A stretch of DNA of 64,000 bases from positions 682,001 to 746,000 of the forward strand of contig NZ_CP146003.1 in the NCBI RefSeq assembly GCF_038095975.1. Reading direction: 5' to 3'. This document shows positions 52,806 through 62,997 of this stretch, in pieces. Position 1 is the first letter of the stretch; the number at the start of each line of letters is the position of its first letter. The notes below the pieces were generated by a model. The model searched no databases, had not been told where the DNA came from, and saw only the letters and a list, made by a program, of their open reading frames with translations. The DNA is from Mesomycoplasma ovipneumoniae. GTDB lineage: Bacteria; Bacillota_I; Bacilli_A; Mycoplasmatales; Metamycoplasmataceae. A program made the translations under genes and the position numbers.

Positions 52806-55805
52806 TTAAATAATACCAGCGCCGTATAAAATAAACATAATCACAACAACAAGAATTACAGCAATCAAGGCAAAAACGATAAATCATAAAACATAAGAAG
52901 GAAGACCTCAAATTGTTGATTTTTCGGTTGCAACGATAATAATTTCTTCATCTTCATCCACGCTTGAAGTTGAAGCGGCAATTACTCGGGTAGCCTCATC
53001 AACACTTAAATCACCAAGGCCAACTGAAAGTCCGCCAGATGATTGGACATTATAACCACCAAAGCCACGTTTTGTGTTAAATAATTCATCATCAACGATT
53101 GAACTGTGATCACTACGGTTAAGATCTAGGAAAGCTTGATAGACAATTCCCTGGAATAATGGGATAATTGCTGGAAATTTATTTAGTTCAAAAGTCCCAA
53201 TTTGTGGATAATAAGGGTGAATTTTGACTCAAGAATAATCAAGAACTAGCTCAACTATTTGCGGAATCTCAACTATTTGAGGTTGAGGAATTTCCACTAT
53301 TTCAATTTTAGGAATATCAACTATTTCAACAATTTTTTCATGAACAATTGGGCGTCCATGTTTTAAAACTGAAAGTGGGTCAACGTGATTGAAACTATCA
53401 GGGTGATTTCAGAAATTAATTACTTTTAATAAATAGTCAATTGAAATTCCTTTTTTGGCAAAAAGGTATTTACATGCTGGACAATTTTTGGCCTCAAGTA
53501 AAAAAGCACGATACTTTTGACAAAAACGGCAAGAATAAACATGTAGACAAGAGGAACAATTTTGATTAAAAAGTGAATCTGACTCAAATAAATTATATCT
53601 TAAAAGTGCTCGTGATTCATAATAAGGATAAAATGAAAGTTCAGCAATTTTTTGTTCAATGTCGATATTTTTGCTTTTAAGAATTAGCTGGCATGCTTGA
53701 CATTTTCGGGCTTCACGATAATAAGCAGCTAATTTACGGCACTTTGGACAGAAGAAATTATGATTGCAAGCCGGACAAGGTGAATTATAAGTTTGCTGTC
53801 AAATTAATGAGGTTAATTTTTGGAGATCATTTGTTCGAAGTTCTTTTAATTTTTTCTCAAGGTCAAGGTTTTGTGCTCTAAATTTAGCAAGGCAGGCTGG
53901 ACAATTTTTAGCCTCAAGTAAATAAGTTGCATATTTTTGACATCACTGACAAGATGCATTATGAAAACAAGCTTTACATTTGATATTATTTGCTAAATTA
54001 TTATAATATGAATTGCTTCGGAGTAAATTTATCTTAGCATCAAGGTCAAAATTTTGCTCCTTAAATTTAGCAAGACAGGCTGGACAATTTTTGGCCTCAA
54101 GTAAATAGGTACGATATTTTTGACACCAAGGGCAAGTTGCATTATGGTTGCAAGCTTTGCAATTTACAGTTAATTTTAATGAAGCTAAATGACTAAAATA
54201 TGAATTATCACGAAGTAAATTTAGTTTAGCGTCAATGTCAAAATTTTGTTGCTTAAATTTATCAAGGCAAGCTGGACAATTTTTGGCCTCAAGTAAATAG
54301 GTACGATATTTTTGACACCAAGGGCAAGTTGCATTATGGTTGCAAGCAACGCAATTACTAAAATAAGGGTTTTTTAATAAATAAGAGGGATAGCTCGGAT
54401 GTGAAAGTTCACGAATTTTTTGGCTAATACTAATATTTTTAGCTTCAAAAAGCGCTTTACATTTAGGGCAATTTTGATCCTCATTTAAATAAGTGCGATA
54501 TCTTTGACACCAAGAACAAAGGGCATTATGAACACAAGTTTTGCAAATTTTCGGCTCTTTTTTGGAATAGCTAAGACTTTTTTGGGCAGGAAGTCTTAGT
54601 TCGGAAATTTTTCCAAGATAGTCAAAATTTTTTTGCTTAAATCTATCAAGGCAAGCTGGACAATTTTTGGCTTCAATCAAATAAGTACGATATCTTTGAC
54701 ACCAAGAGCAACTTTTATTATGTCCACAAGTCTGACAAGAATGAGATGAGTCTGAATTTTCAGGAGAAAAATCGCAATATTCTGAATGAATTTGGTGATT
54801 TTCTTCTTGAGCAAAATTATTAGCTGTTTTTAACGAATAAATTTGATTTTCGGACTGATCATGATCAGAGTGATTATCTTTTTCCAAAAGTTCATCTTCA
54901 AATTCATGGTCACTGACTTTTTCAACTAATGCTTGACTTACTGAGTCAACTTTTTCAAGTAATTCATTGTCAAATTGATCAGAAATATCTTGATTAAAAA
55001 CTAAATTTGGTGAAATTTTAGCTAAATTTTGCTCATTTTCATCTGATGAATTAAGGTAATCTTCTTGGTCTTGATCTTGGTCAAATTCTTCTAAAGTTTT
55101 AGAATCTTGTAAATCTAGATTAGATTCATGAGTCTTTTGTGCTGAAAGTTCTGAGTTTTCTAAATTAACTAAAGAAGAATTTTTGTCATCTTCTTGGTCT
55201 AAATCATCTGCTGATTCAATAATTTCAAGCTCAACTAAATGACAAGGACATTCACTATTAAGCTCTTCAAGATGATTTTCATCATCACAAACTGGACACT
55301 CAATTGGGTGATCGGTGTTATTTTGTTTTAATGCATAGAGAATTTCTTCGATAGTTTTCTCATTTTCAGTAATTAAAATTTCGGTTTTTGGTTTTTCTTT
55401 GTTTAATTTAGATTTTAAACTTTGTAAATCAAAATCTTGTGATTGGTGCAAAGTTAAATTTTTAGGTTGACTAGTTTTTTGATTTGGCTGAGTTGATTCA
55501 TTTAGATTGAAATTCGGGTCATCAGCCAAAATTTTAGCTATAAATTGTTCTTTTTTTTCTTGACTAAGTGACCTAAAATTAATCGCTAAAGGAAAGGAAA
55601 TTACAGATCCAAATTTCTTATTACGCAAAACTCAAAGCCGAACTGGTGTTTTAAGACTTTCAATTTTTAGAAAAACATCAACTAGAGAGTTAAAAAGACC
55701 AACGGTTTCCTTTGCGAATTTTAGCCTATAATAACAGTCTTTTTCATTGTGAAACTCGTCACAAATCTCTGTGAGATAAAATCTTAACGTTTTGGTTTTG
55801 TTCAT
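52806..55805 (-). CDS. Large Cys/His-repeat protein with C-terminal membrane anchor
   Basis: A 999-residue protein I cannot assign to a family. Residues 1–110 are a globular N-terminus. Residues 110–350 are acidic and Gln/Ser/Asp-rich, with a degenerate Cys motif near 170. Residues about 350–790 carry seven 55–70-residue repeats of the form CxxCxHNxxCxWCQKYRTYLxEAxNCPAC. Each has three Cys pairs and one His, a likely zinc-binding unit. The last two are diverged. A section with IVEIP repeats follows, then an acidic stretch and one membrane segment at the extreme C-terminus (VLWFIVFALIAVILVVVI). There is no signal peptide, so a cytosol-facing, tail-anchored protein is likely. TGA codons are Trp. 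M8 lies upstream on the same strand. Confidence 0.85.
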
Positions 55806-56112
55806 TTTTCTAGCGACTTCTTTTTGATCTTTATATTTAAAGTAATGTAAATTATAGAATAAAATTTGTAATTATACTAATAAAAAATAAATTTTGCTTT
55901 TGAACAAACGCAAAATCTATTTCAATTTTAACATAAAACGAATAAATTTTAATGTTATTTTCACAAATTTTTCTGTTTTTACATTTTAGTTTTGATTTTT
56001 TGCCTTTTTGAAAATTATACTATAATTTTAAAGCATATTTTAATTTTTTATATATTATTTTTTGCATTTTTTTTCATTTAACAAAAAAAATTGCAAAAAT
56101 AAAAATTAAAAG
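55806..56112. other. AT-rich upstream region of the Cys/His repeat gene
   Basis: About 300 bp of over 80% A+T with several TATAAT-like and TATACT sequences (for example near 55870 and 56020). It probably holds the promoter; no open frame or repeat seen. Confidence 0.5.
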
Positions 56113-56193
56113 GCTTATAAGACAAAAAAGCTATAAATTCATAGCACAAAATTTATTTTTAGTTTTTTTAGATATGTTAATTTACTAGTTTAT
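56113..56193. repeat. Long duplication flanking M8 (other copy 56900–56979)
   Basis: About 81 bp beginning TTATAAGACAAAAAAGCTAT and ending TTTTAGATATxTTAATTTA are present on both sides with five or six differences. The right copy lies just upstream of pgk, so part of the pgk 5' region is duplicated. Confidence 0.92.
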
Positions 56194-56194
56194 C

Positions 56195-56885
56195 ACGAGT
56201 TTCGCAGTTCGATGAGAAAATCTTAAAAAAAGTGTGTGTGATTTTCGGACTTTTTTAACTTTTTTGTCAAAGTTAATAACCTATTTTAAATATTCGGGTT
56301 ACTAGGAACACCATCGCGATTTTTAAACATGATTTGCTGATTTGAAGTATAAATTCAACGCTTTGTCTTAATTTTTGCCATCAAACTAGGAAAATCAGGA
56401 AAAATAACTATCAAAGCAAAACACTAAATTTTAAATCTAAGACTCATAAAAAGAAAAATCTACTCTTTAATCAAATAAAACAAACTAAAAAAGCTAAAAT
56501 TTTAGCTTAAAAAGCAAAATTATGAAATATTTAAACTGCTTTTTTAGTTTAAAACACTGACATAAATAATAAAAATACAACTACTATTTAAACTCAATGT
56601 AAATAGAAAACTCGTTTTTATTTGCATTGAGCCTAAAAAAATATATGAAGTTTTGAAAGAACAATAACTAAAAGCCATAAATTTGTAGATTTCTAAACGG
56701 TCAAATTTATGGCATTCCATCATATTTAAAAATATAATGGATAATTCGCATTTTCTGATTTTTTTATGGCAAAAACATTCTTAATTCCCCCTTAACTCAA
56801 TATCAAAATTTATTAATTATTCTTAGTGAGTCATATTATAACAGAAATTTTTTTTAGAGCAAGCATTTTTTTTTTTTTTGCGGGA
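56195..56885 (-). mobile_element. M element copy 8, with the extra segment shared with M6
   Basis: The right terminus (reverse) is CGAGTTTCGCAGTTCGATGAG. A14, TATAAT, AAGGGGGAATTA and ATG TTT TTG CCA TAA are present on the minus strand. Hairpin two is GCCATAAATTT/AAATTTATGGC, the same compensated variant as in M1. The 110-bp segment lies at about 56283–56395. The promoter-side terminus is missing. It points toward the Cys/His repeat gene. Confidence 0.87.
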
Positions 56886-57026
56886 ATATTAAATAAAACC
56901 GTTATAAGACAAAAAAGCTATAAATTCATAACACAAAATTTATTTCTAGTTTTTTTAGATATATTAATTTATTAGTTTATAATTTTAAGCGTAACATTAA
57001 TTTTTTTTAAAGGAAAATAATAAAGA

Positions 57027-58241
57027 ATGATACCAACCTATAAAACTAAAAAATTTATTGATGAAATTAAATTTTTTAATAAAAAAGTTCTTTTACGTGT
57101 TGATTTTAATGTTCCAATTCTTGAAGGGAAAATTACTTCAACAAAAAGAATTACCGCGAGTTTAAAAACCATTGAGAAAATTGTTACTGATGGTGGTAAA
57201 CTTATAATTTTATCACACCTTGGTAGGGTTAAAACCCCTGAAGATTTGAAAAAAAAGTCGCTACGAATTGTTGCCGAAGAATTAGCTAAAATTTCACAAA
57301 AAGAAGTCAAATTTGTTGGGCAAAACCATGGCAAAGAAGTTGAAGAAGCAATTAATCAACTTGAAAACGGACAAATTTTAGTGCTTGAAAACACAAGATT
57401 CCAAGATCTTGAAAACAAAGCTGAATCAAAAAATAATCCAGAACTTGGAAAATATTGAGCTTCATTAGGTGATGTTTTTATAAATGACGCCTTTGGGACA
57501 CTTCACCGTGCTCATGCATCCAATGTCGGAATTGCAACTCACATCAAAGAGTCAGCAATCGGTTATCTTGTAAAAGAAGAACTTGATGCACTGTCAAAAA
57601 TTGTTTTTGAACCACAAAAGCCTTTTTATGCAATTGTTGGTGGGGCAAAAATTTCTGACAAAATTGGGATAATTTCCACTCTACTTGAAAAAGCTGACAA
57701 AGTTTTAATTGGTGGAGGAATGGGTTATACATTCAAAAAAGCCCTTGGATACAAAATTGGAAAGTCAATTGTTGAAGAAGACAAAATTGAATTAGCCCTA
57801 AGTTTGATTAAAAAGTACAATGATAAATTAATTTTACCGCTTGATGCTGCTTTGTCTGAAACATTTGAAGATGTAGCCCCAGTTTATAACGAAAAAAATC
57901 CACTTGAAATTCCAGATCACCTTGAAGGTTTAGATATTGGCCCAATGACTATTAAATTATTTGAATCACATTTAAAAGATGCAAAAACTATTTTGTGAAA
58001 TGGGACTCTTGGTGTTGCTGAGTTTTCTAATTTTGCCACCGGAACTCGTGAAATTGCAAAAGTAATTTCAAAACTTGAAAATTGCTACAGCGTAATTGGT
58101 GGTGGCGATTCAGTTGCCGCAATTGAAGCTGAAAAATTAGGTGATGCTTTTAGTCATGTTTCAACTGGTGGTGGTGCTTCAATTAGTTTTATTGAAAAAG
58201 GCGATCTAATCGGTCTAGGCCCAATTCAGGAAAAAGCCTAA
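57027..58241 (+). CDS. pgk: Phosphoglycerate kinase
   Basis: PGK makes ATP from 1,3-bisphosphoglycerate. It has 404 residues, close to the family norm of 390–415. [13 protein letters not shown] is the N-terminal substrate motif; [14 protein letters not shown] and [15 protein letters not shown] follow. The C-terminal nucleotide-binding [10 protein letters not shown] and [10 protein letters not shown] are intact. Compared with most PGKs the last 15 residues are changed ([17 protein letters not shown]). AAAGGA upstream supports this ATG. Its 5' flank contains one copy of the M8-associated duplication. Confidence 0.97.
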
Positions 58242-58273
58242 GAATTTATAGCATTTTTTTAATTTTCTCACTT

Positions 58274-58320
58274 AACAAGTCCTGTTTTTTAAAACCAAAA
58301 AAGCAGGACTTGTTCATTTT
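58274..58320 (+). terminator. Terminator of pgk
   Basis: AACAAGTCCTG pairs with CAGGACTTGTT, followed by CATTTTTTATTTT. Confidence 0.92.
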
Positions 58321-58350
58321 TTATTTTATAAGTAAAGTAGATTAATTTTT

Positions 58351-59184
58351 ATGAAAAGTGTTTTCTTTGACGAAAAAATTGTTGAATCTCTAACTAAAAC
58401 TGAAAAAATTATTATTAAATTGGCAGAAGAAAATCCACAATTTTTCTATCAGTCCAATCTAAAATCATTAGCAAATAAAACCCAATCTTCAATAACGCTC
58501 ATTTCAAATTTAGCAAAAAAGTTAAGCTTTTCTAGTTTTAAAGAAATGCAGTTTCATGTTTATTATTTATTCCTTAATTCAGAACAAATTTCAAATAAAG
58601 TAAAAAACCAGCAAAAAACCGATAAAAACAAGCTAATTATCGAACAACTTTATAAATATTATCATAATTCACTAGTTCAAACATTAGAACTTGTTGATCT
58701 TGAAAAAATCCAGGATTTTGCCCGTAAAATTATCGAGAGCAAAAAAATTTTTATTTATGGGGCTGGTTCTTCTTCAATTGGGGCCAGCGAACTAGCGATT
58801 AATTTGCAAAAATTAGGGCTAAATTCAGTTAGTTTTCGTGATTTTCATAATTTTTTATTAGTTAGTGTTCAATCTCAAGCGCTAAAAATTTTGTTTTCAA
58901 AATCTTGTAAAACAAAAGAAATTAATTTTGTTATTAAAAAGTTTATTGAAAATAACGACAATTTTATTGTAATAACAGCAAAAAAACAAATCGATATTCC
59001 CAAAAAAAATTTAATTTTTTACCAAACACTCGAGCAAAAAAACCGTTTTATTTCGATCTCATCGAAAATTAACCAACAATTTATTTCTGATGTTATTTTT
59101 TTCAGTGTTGCTAATTTAATTTCTGAGCAATATGAAGAAAATTACAAGAAAAACCTTGAAATTCTTAAAGAATGAAACGAGTAG
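58351..59184 (+). CDS. RpiR-family transcriptional regulator with SIS domain
   Basis: 277 residues. The N-terminal RpiR helix-turn-helix covers residues about 1–75 (LTKTEKIIIKLAEENP, ISNLAKKLSFSSFKEMQ). The C-terminal SIS sugar-phosphate-binding domain follows (IFIYGAGSSSIGASELA). Such regulators sense a phosphosugar and control nearby uptake genes. The PTS operon begins 115 bp downstream, its likely target, with manA at the end. TGA near the end is Trp and the stop is TAG. Confidence 0.9.
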
Positions 59185-59299
59185 TTGAAAAACATTCATA
59201 AAAAACTTCAAATTTGCAAAAATTTTTTTATTTTTCTTTTATTTTTAACTAAATAATGGATTATTTAAGTATATAAAATTAAAAGAAAGGAAGGTTTTT

Positions 59300-61288
59300 A
59301 TGAGTATTTTTTCTAAAGATTTTATTTTTTTAGACCAAGATCTTAATTCAAAAGAAGAAGTTTTTGAATTTATTGCTCAAAAAGCAGTCAATCTTGGAAT
59401 TGGAACTGAAAAAAATAAAATCTTTGACGATCTTTTGGCTCGTGAAAATGAAATCTCTACTGGACTTGAGTCAAATTTTGCAATCCCTCATGCTCAAAGT
59501 AGCGCTATTGAAAAACCGGCGCTGCTGTTTTTAAGTCTAAAATCTGGGCTTGATTGGCAAAATTTTGATGATTCTAAGGCAAAATTTATTTTTTGCATTT
59601 TGCTGCCAAAGTCTGGTTTTGAACAAAATCAAGTTGAAATTTTGGCAAAAGTTGCACGAATTATTCTTAATCCCGAAATTAAAGAAATAATTTTATCCAA
59701 AGATGAAAATGTTATTTTTAATAGCATTTCAAAGTTTATTTTTGAAAAAGACCAAGTGGAAAATCACGAGACAAATTCACAAAAAATTCCCATAAATGCA
59801 AAAAAAGTTGTTGGAATCACATCTTGTACCGTTGGAATTGCTCACACTTATTTAGCAGCTGAAAAATTAGAAATGGGACTAAAACAAAATGGCTATATCC
59901 CTAAAATTGAAACTCGAGGGTCAGTTGGTCCTAAAAATGTTTTAACAAAAGAAGATATTGAAGAGGCCGAATTTGTCATAGTTGCCAGTGATCTTGAAAT
60001 TGACAGCTCAATTTTTGACCAAAAAAAGGTCTATTTTACAAGCACTAAAGCCGCAATCCATGAAACTGAAGATGTAATCCAAAAAGCAAAAAAAGCACCA
60101 ATTTTACATAATAAACAAAAAAAACAAACGCAAAATCAGGAAAATCGAACTAGCATTGTTAAACATATTATCACCGGAATTTCATACATGATTCCTTATG
60201 TTGTCTTTGGTGGAATTATGATCGCCCTTTCGCTAGGAATTGGAAAAGCCATTTATGGTAATGCTGAGGCAGCCCCAAAAGGTGATTTTCTCTGATGAAT
60301 GCTCGAAATTGGGGTAATTGCCTTTAAATTAATGATCGGTGTTTTAGGTGGATACATTGCCTACTCAATTGCCGGACGGGCCGCACTTGCTCCAGGATTT
60401 ATTGTTGCAACTGTCGGTAATACGAACGATTTATTTTATGGAATTGGCGGAATTTCTGTTCAAACACCGATGGGATTTATTGGCGCAGTAATTTTTGGAA
60501 TTCTTGTTGGTTACAGTGTTAAATACATTAACTCACTAAAAATCCAAAAATCTTTAAGTGCAATTTTACCAATTTTTGTAATTCCAATTGGAGTCAGTCT
60601 ATTTTGATCTTTAATCGTAATTTTCTTAATTGGGGCTCCTATTGGTTGAGTGCTTGACAAATTAATCGCTGGATTAAAGCATGTTTTTGAAAACAAAGAC
60701 GGAATTGGGATTGGTGTTGCCTTTCTTTTAGGTCTTTTACTTGGTGGAATGGCCGGATTTGACATGGGTGGCCCAGTAAATAAGGTTGCTTTTTTAACTT
60801 CAACCGCTCTTGTTTCAACTCAAGTTTATGAACCAATGGGAATGATGGCAGCAGCAATACCGGTTGCACCAATTGGAATGGGAATTACAACCTTAATTTG
60901 ACGTAGAAAATTTACAAAAGAAGAAAAATCACTTGGACTTTCAGCAATAATAATGGGGTTTATTGGAATTTCTGAAGGTGCTATTCCTTTTGCAATCGCT
61001 GATCCAAAACGGGTAATTAGTGCTAATGTTATTGGTTCAGCAGTTGCTGGTGGACTTGCTGGACTTCTTGCTGTTACAAATCAAGCCGGACATGGGGGAC
61101 CAATTGTTGCAATTCTTGGTGCTGTTGGTTCAATAAAACACGGAATTGGTCTTGGAATTGCCTTTTTCTTTTTGTCAGTTATTGTCGGAAGTTTTACTAC
61201 CGCACTAATTTATGGACTTTGAAAGGATCGTAACTTTAATATTTTTAGCAATTTAACCCGAAAAAATCACAAAAAAGGAGCTAAATAA
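59300..61288 (+). CDS. PTS fructose/mannitol-family EIIABC transporter
   Basis: 662 residues in the order A-B-C. The EIIA phosphorylated His is in NFAIPHAQ (about residue 64). The EIIB Cys is in VGITSCTVGIAHTYLAAE (about residue 175). EIIC spans about 290–650 with GGVMGG-like AGGLAGLLAV and AGHGGPIVAI signatures. It imports and phosphorylates a hexose. The neighbouring manA suggests mannose or fructose, but the EII family alone does not settle it. AAGAAAGGAAGG lies before the ATG. The stop codon overlaps the next ATG (TAATG). Confidence 0.93.
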
Positions 61289-61557
61289 TGAAAATTAAGA
61301 AAATAGATAATAAAAAACTGTTTTATATTGTGATTTTTTCGGCCTTAGCTGTCCTTATTTTTGGAATTATCCTTATTAGTTTAAATATTACCGAACACCA
61401 AGAATTTATTAACGCAACAATTGCCAAAAAAGAAGCGGTACCAAGTCAAGGTTTTGTTTATGGCGTATTTTTACTAGTTATGGGAATTTTAGGACTTATT
61501 TTATCAGCATTTATCGGTAATGATGTTTTTAACAAAAAATTAGGTCAATCTAACTAA
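61288..61557 (+). CDS. Small two-segment membrane protein in the PTS operon
   Basis: 89 residues with two membrane segments (YIVIFSALAVLIFGIILI and VYGVFLLVMGILGLILSAF) and a basic N-terminus. Its ATG overlaps the PTS stop and its stop abuts manA. Family unknown; a helper of the PTS or a spacer protein. Confidence 0.8.
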   Translation: MKIKKIDNKKLFYIVIFSALAVLIFGIILISLNITEHQEFINATIAKKEAVPSQGFVYGVFLLVMGILGLILSAFIGNDVFNKKLGQSN

Positions 61558-62463
61558 ATGAAAGATTATTTTGTTTTTGTTGAACCATACCAAAAAAATA
61601 CTTTATGAGCTGGGCAAAATTTACAAAATCAGCTGAAATCTAGCAAAAAAATTGGCGAACTTTGACTAATTTCAGCACAAAAACACGGTCTTTCACGTGT
61701 TAGTGGGCAAAATTTAGATGAATTTTTTGCACAAAACCGCCAATTTTTTGGTTTTTACCCACATAAAACTTACCCAAATCTTCATAAAATTATTGATGCC
61801 GGGCAAAAACTGAGTCTCCAAGTTCATCCTGATAATAAATTAGCAAAAAAATTAAATTCTTTTGGCAAAGATGAGGCTTGACTCGTGCTAAACAAAGGCG
61901 ATGATCCTTTTATAATTGGTGCAAAATCAAATGATTTTGCTGAGAAAATTACAGAAATTAATAACGAAAATATCGACAAATACTGTAATTTTTCTGATCT
62001 TGAAAAAAATGATTTCGCCTATATTAGCGCCGGACTTATCCATTCTATTCCTCAAGGCGCCCTTGTTTATGAAATTCAGCAAAATTCAGACTTAACTTTT
62101 CGAATTTTTGACTTTGATCGACTTGACACTAATGGACAAAAAAGAGAACTTCATTTTGAACTTGCAAAGGTCGCAATAAAACCAAAATTAAGTCCAAAAA
62201 TTATTCATGACAACAAGAAAAATCAACAATTGCTAGTTAAAAATAAATTTTTTAACCTTGAAAAAGTAAAAATTAGCCAAAAATTTTTACTTTTTCCCCA
62301 AAATGATGTTTTTTGGTATGAAATTATAATAATTTCTGGTCAAGGAAAAATTAATGATGCTCCTTTTAAGCCGTTTGATGCCATATTAATATCAGGTCAA
62401 ATTGAAAAACCAATTGAATTTCAAGCAGAAAATGCACTAATTTTAATAAACAAAATAATTTAA
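61558..62463 (+). CDS. manA: Mannose-6-phosphate isomerase, class I
   Basis: 301 residues. It converts mannose-6-phosphate to fructose-6-phosphate for glycolysis. Zinc ligands lie in KLSLQVHPDN, GKDEAWLVL and AGLIHSIPQGALVYEIQQNSD. TGA codons are Trp (LWAGQN, ELWLISA). Length fits the short bacterial class I enzymes. It is the last gene of the RpiR-PTS-manA group, meaning mannose feeding into glycolysis with pgk just upstream. Confidence 0.93.
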
Positions 62464-62477
62464 TTTTCCTTGTTTTC

Positions 62478-62997
62478 CCCGAATTTCCCAGTTTGATGAG
62501 ATAATCTTAAAAAGTGTCCGATTTTTGGGCACTTTTTTAACTTTTTTGGCAAAAGTTAATTACCTATTTTAAAACACTGGCAAAAATCAATTTACGGATA
62601 AAACAACAAAAATCATAAAAAATACAACTACTATTTAAACTCAATGCAAATAGAAAACTCATTTTATTTAAATTGAGCCTAAAAAAATATATGAAGTTTT
62701 GAAAGAACAATAACTAAAAGCTCTAAATTTGTAGATTTCTAAACGGTTAAATTTAAGGCATACCATCATATTTAAAAATATAATGGAAAATTCGCAATAT
62801 CTTATTTTATCACACCAAAAAACATATCTTATCCTCCTTAATTCAATATCAAATTTATTAATTATTCTTAAGTGAGTTTTATTATAACATAATTTTATTT
62901 TAAACCAAGCATTTTTTTTTTTTTTTGCAAAAGCTTAATTTGAAAATATCAAAAATTAAGATTTTAAGCAAAAATACCCGTAAATCAGGGTATTTTT
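62478..62997 (-). mobile_element. M element copy 9, cut by IS30
   Basis: On the minus strand: A15, TTGGTTT-like -35, TATAAT, AAGGAGGATAAG and ATG TTT TTT GGT GTG ATA AAA TAA, hairpins GCCTTAAATTT and CTCAATTTAAA, and the right terminus GTTTGATGAGATAATC. The promoter-side end stops in the ACCCGTAAATCAGGGT hairpin, where IS30 sequence begins, so the missing terminus may lie beyond the IS. Confidence 0.82.
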
